Positions 1-5,984 of a stretch of 10,819 bases of DNA are shown here, piece after piece. Made by a program: the position numbers and the translations under genes. The DNA is from Gemmatimonadota bacterium (lineage in GTDB: Bacteria; Gemmatimonadota; Gemmatimonadetes; Gemmatimonadales; GWC2-71-9), in assembly GCA_003220985.1 (NCBI GenBank), contig QHTY01000181.1:1-10819 (forward strand), written 5' to 3'. Under the pieces are notes generated by a model, which did no database searches, had not been told where the DNA came from, and saw only the letters and a program-made list of their open reading frames with translations. Each line of letters opens with the position of its first letter. Positions within the stretch are counted from its first letter, which is position 1.

Positions 1-606
1 CACCGCGCCGAAGAGCAGCGGGCCCGCGGCGACGCCCAGGGCCAGGAAGTGCCCGATCTTCGCCCCCGCCGTGAACATCACGCTGCCGGCGAGCAGCGCC
101 ACGAGCAACGCCATCGAGAGATGCGGCTCGAGAAAGATCAGACCGGTCACCGGCACGAGAATGACGACGAACGGCAATACGCCCTTCTGGAACTCGCGGA
201 GCTGCTCACCCTTTTTGGCGGCGAGCATGGCGCACCACACCACGACCGCGAACTTCGCGAGCTCGGAGGGTTGCAGCGTCAGCACGCCGAGGTTGACCCA
301 GCGACGCGCGCCATTGATCGTCGGCGTGATGGGATGCGTGAAGGGCAGCAGCGGAATAATCAGCAACAACGCCGTGACCCAGAGCAGCGGCCACGCCCAA
401 CCTCGCCAGCGATGATAGTCGGTGCGCGCGAACACGATCGCGAGCAAGCCACCGACCACTGCGCCGACCGCCTGCCGCAGCGCGAAGCTGGAGCCGACCT
501 GGCCACCGGCGGTCGTGACGAGACTCGACGCCCCGTAGACCGCCGCCAGGCCGAAGACGACCAGGACCGCGGTGACGACGGCGAGCAGCCGTCCTTCCCA
601 CGTCAC
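1..606 (-). CDS. ftsW: FtsW, septal peptidoglycan glycosyltransferase (partial, C-terminal half outside window)
   Basis: FtsW is the SEDS-family membrane glycosyltransferase that polymerises lipid II at the division septum together with FtsI. Reading from a GTG at 604-606 gives 202 uninterrupted codons that run off at base 1. Visible landmarks are a hydrophobic helix at residues 7-27, further hydrophobic stretches near 43-60, 71-89, 116-130, 143-159 and 164-178, the family motif NGARRWVNLG at 98-107 and QPSELAKF at 112-119. The motif usually written QPDLGT reads EPHLSM at 160-165. Usual family length is about 370-400 residues, so roughly half is present, and the large extracytoplasmic loop with the catalytic Asp is not visible. 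The GTG start overlaps the murD stop by 4 bases (GTGA) with no Shine-Dalgarno, suggesting coupled translation. murG and murC would be expected next. RodA is the alternative paralogue, but the dcw position favours FtsW. Confidence 0.93.
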   Translation of the reverse strand, partial: MTWEGRLLAVVTAVLVVFGLAAVYGASSLVTTAGGQVGSSFALRQAVGAVVGGLLAIVFARTDYHRWRGWAWPLLWVTALLLIIPLLPFTHPITPTINGARRWVNLGVLTLQPSELAKFAVVVWCAMLAAKKGEQLREFQKGVLPFVVILVPVTGLIFLEPHLSMALLVALLAGSVMFTAGAKIGHFLALGVAAGPLLFGAV

Positions 607-1985
607 AGCGCTTCGACTAGTCGTCGGAATGTGGCCCCCCGCTCCTCGTAGTTTTTGAACATGTCGTAGCTCGAGCACGCCGGTGACAGCAGCACCGCGT
701 CGCCCGGCTGGGCCGCCCGCCGCGCGCGGGCGATGACATCCTCGAACGTCGTGCCGCGCTCGAGCGGCACCTTCCCGCCGAGATCCTGTTCAACCAGCGG
801 GCCGGCCTCGCCGTAGGCGATCACCAAGCGGCAGCGCTCGGCGAGCAGCGGCGCGAGACTCGTGTAGGGTTCGCCCTTGTGCCGGCCGCCCAGCAACAGA
901 ACGAACGGCCGCTGCATCGCGATTACCGCGACCGTCGTCGCGGCGATGTTCGTGGCCTTCGAGTCATTGATCCAGAGCACCCCGCCCACTTCACGCACCG
1001 GCTCCAGCCGGTGCGGCAGGGCACGGAACGAGCGGAGCCCCTGCGCGAGCAACCCGGCCGGCACGCCGGCTTCGCGGACGGCGAGTGCCGCGGCGAGCGC
1101 GTTCGCGACGTTGTGGTCACCCATCAGGTGCAGCTCGTCGCGCTTGATCAATACGTCGCCGGCCAATCGCAGCACGCCGTCCGCCGCGTCATACCACGCA
1201 TCCGCACCCCGCGGCAGCACGAGCGAGAACAACACCTTCCGGCCCGCGACCCCGCGCGCCAGGTCGAGCACGAGCTTGTCATCGGCATTGAGCACCCAGA
1301 CATCGTCGTCGTGCGCGTTGCGAAAGAGCAGCCGCTTGTCGGCGTAGTACGCCTCCGCCGACGGATAACGATCCAGATGATCGGGCGCGAGGTTCGTCAG
1401 CACGCCCACCTCGGGGGCGAAATTCGGGCTGTCGTGGAGCTGGAACGACGAGACTTCGAGACTGATCCATTGATAGCGCTCGGTTGCCATCGCGAGGTCG
1501 GTCAGCGGCCGGCCGATGTTGCCCGCCGTCGTCGATGGCAAGCCGGCCGCGCTGAGCAAGTGCGCGACGAGCGCGGTCGTCGTGGTCTTCCCGTTCGTCC
1601 CCGTGATGGCAATGCTCCGCGTCCCCGCGTGCAGGGCGGTGAGGGCGCGGAAGCCGAGGTCGAGCTCCGAGACGATCTCCACACCGGCGTGGCGCGCGGC
1701 CGCGAGCACGGGTGCGTCGGGCGGCACGCCGGGCGATACGACGACGCCGACCGCCTGGCGGATCTTGCTGAGATCGTGGCGGCCGATGTCCACCTCCACC
1801 CACGGGACGCTCTTCAGCGCCTCCGCGGCGTGGCCGGCGTACGGATGATCGGACGCGTCGCTCGCATAGACCCGCACGCCATCGCGCGCGAGCAAGCGCG
1901 CCGCCGCCACCCCGCTCTTGCCGAGCCCGATGATCGCGACGACACTGCCGGGCTTGCGCCAGGCGTCCGGAGCAATCCGTTCCAT
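603..1985 (-). CDS. murD: UDP-N-acetylmuramoyl-L-alanine--D-glutamate ligase
   Basis: MurD is the cytoplasmic ATP-dependent ligase that adds D-glutamate to UDP-MurNAc-L-Ala. The 460-residue product has the N-terminal nucleotide-fold motif GLGKSG (20-25), the Mur ligase P-loop GTNGKTTTT (129-137), NLAPDHLDRY (198-207), the GDHNVANALAA segment (289-299), DSKATN (341-346) and the signature LSPACSSYDMFKNYEERG (433-450). The family's usual GG.DKG motif reads GGRHKG (366-371), keeping the Lys. Length matches the family (about 440-460). I chose the ATG at 1985 because it sits on the mraY stop as TGATG (1-base overlap). An in-frame start 13 codons further up (2024) would lie inside mraY and is less likely. 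No clear Shine-Dalgarno precedes the ATG. Confidence 0.97.
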   Translation of the reverse strand: MERIAPDAWRKPGSVVAIIGLGKSGVAAARLLARDGVRVYASDASDHPYAGHAAEALKSVPWVEVDIGRHDLSKIRQAVGVVVSPGVPPDAPVLAAARHAGVEIVSELDLGFRALTALHAGTRSIAITGTNGKTTTTALVAHLLSAAGLPSTTAGNIGRPLTDLAMATERYQWISLEVSSFQLHDSPNFAPEVGVLTNLAPDHLDRYPSAEAYYADKRLLFRNAHDDDVWVLNADDKLVLDLARGVAGRKVLFSLVLPRGADAWYDAADGVLRLAGDVLIKRDELHLMGDHNVANALAAALAVREAGVPAGLLAQGLRSFRALPHRLEPVREVGGVLWINDSKATNIAATTVAVIAMQRPFVLLLGGRHKGEPYTSLAPLLAERCRLVIAYGEAGPLVEQDLGGKVPLERGTTFEDVIARARRAAQPGDAVLLSPACSSYDMFKNYEERGATFRRLVEAL

Positions 1986-3106
1986 CACCGGACTTTGAGC
2001 GTGGCCAGCGCGATCATCGCGCACAGCACCCCCAGGATGTAGAACCGCATCACGACCTGCGGCTCCGCCCAGCCGAGCTTCTCGAAGTGATGATGCAGCG
2101 GCGCCATGCGGAAAACTTTATGGGCGTCGGCGTATTCCTTGCCGTAACGCCGCTTGCGCCATTTGTAGGTGGTGGTCTGGATCAGCACGGACAGGGTTTC
2201 CGCCGCGAACACGGCGCCGGCGATGAGCAAGAGGAACTCGGTTTTTAACAGAATCGCGACCGTCCCGAGCGCCCCGCCGATCGCCAGGGCGCCGGTATCA
2301 CCCATGAAAACCTGCGCCGGATGCGCATTGAACCACAAGAATCCGAGCGCGCCCCCCATCAACGCGCCGCAGAAGATCGTCAGCTCACCCGCGCCGGGGA
2401 GATGGAGCACGCCGAGGTAGCGCGCCGCGTCCACACGTCCGAACAGATAAGCGAAGATCGCAAATGCGCCGACGGCGATGACGGTGAGCCCGGCCGCAAG
2501 GCCATCGAGCCCATCCGTCAGGTTGACCGCATTCGAGCTCGCGGTCGTCACGAACGTCACGAACGCGAGATAGATCGGCCACGGCAGCACCCAGACGATG
2601 TACTTGAAGAACGGCAATTGCGTCGCGTTCGGGTCGACACTGTTGGTGAGCGGAAAGAGGAGCAGGTAGATACCCAATCCGACGCCGAACGAGACCTGAC
2701 CAACGAGCTTCCAGCGCGCGACGAGTCCCTGGGACTGGCCTCGCACGATTTTCAGGTAGTCGTCCAGAAAGCCGATCAACCCCATCCACAGGGTCGCCGC
2801 GACGGCGACGATGACGTACCGGCTATCGAGCCGCGCCCACAGCAAGGTGGGCACGACCGTCGCCAGGATGATGATGAGGCCGCCCATCGTCGGCGTGCCG
2901 CGCTTGCCGTGGTGACTGGTGGGCCCCTCGGCGCGCACGATTTGCCCGATGCGGTGCTCGCGCAGCTTCCCGATGATCCAAGGACCGACGATGAAGGCGA
3001 GCAGCAGCGCCGTGACGGTCGCGCCCGCCGCGCGGAACGTGATGTAGTTGAAAAGATTGAAGATGATGTGCGTGCGGGCGAGTGGCGCGAGCCAATGATA
3101 GAGCAT
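1985..3106 (-). CDS. mraY: Phospho-N-acetylmuramoyl-pentapeptide-transferase (lipid I synthase)
   Basis: MraY is the polytopic inner-membrane enzyme that transfers phospho-MurNAc-pentapeptide to undecaprenyl phosphate, making lipid I. The 373-residue protein is hydrophobic along most of its length and shows the family motifs in order: KRGTPTMGG (68-76), the acidic pair in DDYLK (115-119), NAVNLTDGLDGLA (192-204), FNAHPAQVFMGDTGA (259-273, containing the third catalytic Asp) and HHHFE (338-342). Length equals the usual 360-375. The ATG at 3106 overlaps the murF stop by one base (TGATG), and no Shine-Dalgarno is evident, so translation probably depends on ribosomes finishing murF. I saw no repeat tract here, unlike in the upstream genes. 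Confidence 0.98.
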   Translation of the reverse strand: MLYHWLAPLARTHIIFNLFNYITFRAAGATVTALLLAFIVGPWIIGKLREHRIGQIVRAEGPTSHHGKRGTPTMGGLIIILATVVPTLLWARLDSRYVIVAVAATLWMGLIGFLDDYLKIVRGQSQGLVARWKLVGQVSFGVGLGIYLLLFPLTNSVDPNATQLPFFKYIVWVLPWPIYLAFVTFVTTASSNAVNLTDGLDGLAAGLTVIAVGAFAIFAYLFGRVDAARYLGVLHLPGAGELTIFCGALMGGALGFLWFNAHPAQVFMGDTGALAIGGALGTVAILLKTEFLLLIAGAVFAAETLSVLIQTTTYKWRKRRYGKEYADAHKVFRMAPLHHHFEKLGWAEPQVVMRFYILGVLCAMIALATLKVR

Positions 3107-4482
3107 CAGGTCAAGTAGTTGAGGACACGTTCCAAGGCGACTCCACGTGAAGCCTTGAGCAACACGAGCTCGTTCCCGCGCAGCGCCGACTTCAGCTTCG
3201 GCCCGAGCGCGTCCGGGTCGGCGGCGGTGATGAGCCGGCCGCCCAGCGTTTCGCGCAACGATTCGAACACACGCGCGAACGTGCCGACCGCCGCCACCAG
3301 GGCCGGCTTGCGCTGGGCGATTTCGCGCGCCGCTTCGGCGTGCAATCTTGCACTTTCCGGCCCTAACTCCAACATCGTGCCCACCACGACCACCAACGGC
3401 CGCCGCTGGCGGCGCGCCAGCCAGGCCGCTGTCTGCACCGCCCGGCGCAGCGAGGCCGGGTTGGCGTTATAGGTGTCGTCGATGAGCAGGAGGTTGCCGA
3501 TCTCCCGCAGATCTCCGCGCCCCTCGGGCAATAGGACCCCCGCCAGCGCGCGGACCGCGGCGTCGTGGTCGACGCCCGCGCGCTGCGCGACCGCGAGCGC
3601 GATCCGGGCGTTCTCGAGCTGATGAATCCCGAGCGCCGGTAGCGTGATCTTCTCGCCGGAATTGAGCGACACGCGCGGGCGGCCGGTCCGATCGAGATAG
3701 CGATCGAGCAGGCTGTCGTCCGCGCTTTTCCCCGGCAGCGCCGCCGGTATGACCTGGGTGCGGCGCCGCGCTTCGGACCACATCGTCTCCGGCCCGGAGC
3801 CGAGGATCGCGACCGGGACGCCATCGAGCAGCGACAACTTTTCCGCCATGACGCCCTCCAGCGACCCGAACCCTTCGACGTGCGCATACCCGATGTTCGT
3901 GATGACCGCGATCGTGGGCTCGATGATGTCCCGGAGGCGCGCGATCTCCCCCGGAACACTCGCGCCCGCCTCGACGACCAACGCCTCGGTGTCCTCGGGC
4001 GCCGCGAGGATCGTGAGCGGCACGCCCACAAGATTATTCAGATTTCCAATTGTTGAATGAACTCGATAGCGGGTTGCGAGCGTGGCACGCACCATTTCTT
4101 TGGTGCTCGTCTTGCCGCTCGAGCCCGTGATCGCGACGACCGGCGTCCCCTCGGGCAGCATGCGCCGCCGCGCGCGCGCCAAGAGGCCCAGCGCCATGAG
4201 CGTGTCGTCAACTTCGAAAAACGGCAGACCATCAACGTGCGGCGTGCCCCGGCGCACCACCGCGGCGCTCGCGCCCTGCGTTTTGGCCTGCGCGAGGAAG
4301 TTGTGGGCGTCGAACTTGTCGCCCTTGAGAGCTACAAAGAGCGAGTCAGGTGTCAGGTGTCTGGTGTCAGTCGCGATGGCGGTGAACTTGAGTTTCGCCG
4401 GCACGGGGACCCCAAGCGCGGCGCCAACTTCATCGCTCGTCCAGGACCGTCCGGCCGTCAGACCGTCAGACCGTCCGCCCAT
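3106..4482 (-). CDS. murF: UDP-N-acetylmuramoyl-tripeptide--D-alanyl-D-alanine ligase
   Basis: MurF is the cytoplasmic ligase that adds D-Ala-D-Ala to the UDP-MurNAc-tripeptide, the last soluble step before MraY. The 458-residue protein shows the N-terminal substrate-domain motif TDTRHLTPDSLFVALKG (38-54), P-loop TGSSGKTSTKE (119-129), NNLVGVPLT (149-157), a conserved Glu in VVEAGA (169-174), NIGYAHVEGFGSLEGV (196-211), HQLENARIALA (287-297), DDTYNANPAS (335-344) and LLKASRGVALERVL (440-453). The ATG at 4482 shares one base with the murE stop (TGATG). The first dozen residues before WTSDEVGAALG, where MurF proteins usually begin, are encoded by an 8-base tandem repeat, and a 7-base tandem repeat encodes residues 37-46. 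No Met, Val or Leu start codon suits a shorter version, so I keep this start. Confidence 0.97.
   Translation of the reverse strand: MGGRSDGLTAGRSWTSDEVGAALGVPVPAKLKFTAIATDTRHLTPDSLFVALKGDKFDAHNFLAQAKTQGASAAVVRRGTPHVDGLPFFEVDDTLMALGLLARARRRMLPEGTPVVAITGSSGKTSTKEMVRATLATRYRVHSTIGNLNNLVGVPLTILAAPEDTEALVVEAGASVPGEIARLRDIIEPTIAVITNIGYAHVEGFGSLEGVMAEKLSLLDGVPVAILGSGPETMWSEARRRTQVIPAALPGKSADDSLLDRYLDRTGRPRVSLNSGEKITLPALGIHQLENARIALAVAQRAGVDHDAAVRALAGVLLPEGRGDLREIGNLLLIDDTYNANPASLRRAVQTAAWLARRQRRPLVVVVGTMLELGPESARLHAEAAREIAQRKPALVAAVGTFARVFESLRETLGGRLITAADPDALGPKLKSALRGNELVLLKASRGVALERVLNYLT
4345..4372. repeat. Four-copy 7-base tandem repeat inside murF
   Basis: On the + strand the units are GTCAGGT, GTCAGGT, GTCTGGT and GTCAGTC, head to tail. 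Because 7 is not a multiple of 3, the array passes through all three reading phases of murF, yet it encodes part of the conserved TDTRHLTPDS stretch without changing the usual length of that motif. Confidence 0.85.
4447..4478. repeat. Four-copy 8-base tandem repeat at the murF 5' end
   Basis: On the + strand the units are CCGTCCGG, CCGTCAGA, CCGTCAGA and CCGTCCGC. They begin 4 bases inside murF and encode the N-terminal extension GRSDGLTAGR that precedes the normal MurF start region. The two central units are identical. Confidence 0.88.
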
Positions 4483-5984
4483 CAGTTAGCCCCCAGACTG
4501 CGCACGACCTCGCGCTCGTCGAACGGCTCTTTCGTCGTGCCGATGACCTGGTAGGTCTCGTGCCCTTTGCCGGCGAGCAGGATCGTGTCGCCTGGTCGTG
4601 CCAGCTCCAGCGCCTGGGCGATCGCGGCGCGGCGATCCGCGATGCGATAGTGCGGCCGTCCCGCCGACATCCCCGCTTCGACGTCGTCCAGAATCCGCTC
4701 GGGATCCTCCGTGCGCGGATTGTCCGACGTCGCGATCGCGACGTCGGAGAGGCGGACGGCGATCTCCCCCATCGGCGCCCGCTTGCCGCGATCGCGGTCC
4801 CCGCCGGCGCCGAACACGACGATGACACGTCCGCCGGACCGCGTCACCTCCCGCACGGTTTCCAGTGCCCGTTCCAGCGCGTCGGGCGTGTGCGCGTAAT
4901 CCCGCAGCACGACGCAGGGATCGACGGCGATGCGCTCCATGCGCCCGGGCACCTGCGGCGCGGTCGACAGGCGCTCGGCGACCACGCGCGGCGATACCTC
5001 GAGACCGACGGCACAGGCGGCCACACCCAGGGCGTTCGCGACGTTGAACCGGCCGAGCAACGGCAGCGTCACCGGATGACTCCCCTGGGTCGTGACGAGC
5101 GTGAACCGCGCGCCCTTCGCGTCCACGCGCACGTCGCGCGCCGTCACGTCGGCGGCGGGCGTGGTGGCGGAGAAGGTGATGCGCCGCGGGGTCCGCCGCA
5201 GCCGCGCCCAGGCGGCGTCGTCGGCGTTGATCACGGCGAGCCCAGCATCAGCCAGGTACCCGACGAGCTTTGCCTTGGCCGCGAAGTAGGCGTCGAACGT
5301 CTCGTGATAGTCGAGATGATCGCGGGTCAAGTTCGTGAAGATGGCCGCGCGGAACACCAGGCCCTCCACCCGCCCTTGATCGAGGCTGTGCGAGGAGACT
5401 TCCATCGCCACCCCGCCGGCGCCGCGATCGACCAGGGCGGCGAGCGTGGCCTGCAGATCGATCGGGCCGGGCGTCGTGAGATTGCCCGCCTCGCTTTCGA
5501 CCGGCGCGCCCGCCGGATCGAACGCCCCCAACGTGCCGATCGCCCCCATCGGCCAGAGCGTACTCAACACGTGCCGCGCCAGAATGACCGACGTCGTCTT
5601 GCCGTTCGTGCCGGTCACGCCGATCAGCTGCAGCCGGGACGCGGGCCGCCGGTACCAGGCCTCGGCGGCGAGCGCGGCGGCGCGCCGGCCGTTCCGCACG
5701 ACAATCAGCGGAAAGGTCGGCGCGACCCGGGGCGGGGGGGGCTGGGGGGGCTGGCGCGATTCGACGAGCGCGGCGGCGGCACCGCGCCGGGCCGCATCAG
5801 CGACAAAGGCGTGACCGTCGAGCACGGCGCCGTGCACGGCGCAGAACAGCATGCCAGGCTCGACCCGGCGCGCATCGGCGGTGAGCCCGGTGATGTCGGG
5901 CAATGGTGTGCCGGGCTCCGGTGCCTCAACCAGAGCGCCGGCACGCGCCAGGGCATCCACAATCTCCTGCAGCGATCGACTCAC
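4482..5984 (-). CDS. murE: UDP-N-acetylmuramoyl-tripeptide synthetase, meso-diaminopimelate-adding
   Basis: MurE is the cytoplasmic ligase that adds the third peptide residue to UDP-MurNAc-L-Ala-D-Glu. The 500-residue protein has GVTGTNGKTTS (122-132, P-loop), EVSSHSLDQGRV (195-206), NLTRDHLDYH (218-227), GRFNVANALG (311-320), RDYAHTPDAL (361-370) and AGKGHETYQ (471-479). DNPR at 421-424 is the motif associated with meso-diaminopimelate rather than lysine, which fits a Gram-negative-type wall. The GTG start at 5984 overlaps the ftsI stop by 4 bases (GTGA). The reading frame stays open upstream to an ATG at 6224, but that would lie entirely inside ftsI and add 80 low-similarity residues. Residues 78-85 (QPPQPPPP) form a proline-rich insert between the N-terminal strand LVES and the strand FPLIVVRNG. 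No Shine-Dalgarno is seen. Confidence 0.97.
   Translation of the reverse strand: MSRSLQEIVDALARAGALVEAPEPGTPLPDITGLTADARRVEPGMLFCAVHGAVLDGHAFVADAARRGAAAALVESRQPPQPPPPRVAPTFPLIVVRNGRRAAALAAEAWYRRPASRLQLIGVTGTNGKTTSVILARHVLSTLWPMGAIGTLGAFDPAGAPVESEAGNLTTPGPIDLQATLAALVDRGAGGVAMEVSSHSLDQGRVEGLVFRAAIFTNLTRDHLDYHETFDAYFAAKAKLVGYLADAGLAVINADDAAWARLRRTPRRITFSATTPAADVTARDVRVDAKGARFTLVTTQGSHPVTLPLLGRFNVANALGVAACAVGLEVSPRVVAERLSTAPQVPGRMERIAVDPCVVLRDYAHTPDALERALETVREVTRSGGRVIVVFGAGGDRDRGKRAPMGEIAVRLSDVAIATSDNPRTEDPERILDDVEAGMSAGRPHYRIADRRAAIAQALELARPGDTILLAGKGHETYQVIGTTKEPFDEREVVRSLGAN
5729..5754. repeat. Poly-G / poly-C low-complexity tract in murE
   Basis: The + (template) strand has runs of 4, 8 and 7 G separated by C and CT, so at least four G-triplets are close enough for a G-quadruplex. 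In the murE reading direction it is read as Pro-rich QPPQPPPP. The 8-G and 7-G homopolymers are also typical slippage and sequencing-error sites. Confidence 0.8.

Noticed and set aside
1985..2024. Longer murD start at 2024
   Set aside because: It would add 13 residues inside mraY, and the TGATG overlap at 1985 matches the other junctions and the normal MurD N-terminus.
879..2042. 387-codon open frame on the + strand
   Set aside because: Antisense shadow of murD, with a composition typical of reverse-complement reading of a GC-rich gene.
4345..4478. Tandem repeats in murF considered as a CRISPR array or attachment site
   Set aside because: Units are only 7 and 8 bases with no spacers, no integrase gene is nearby, and the array is inside an intact gene.
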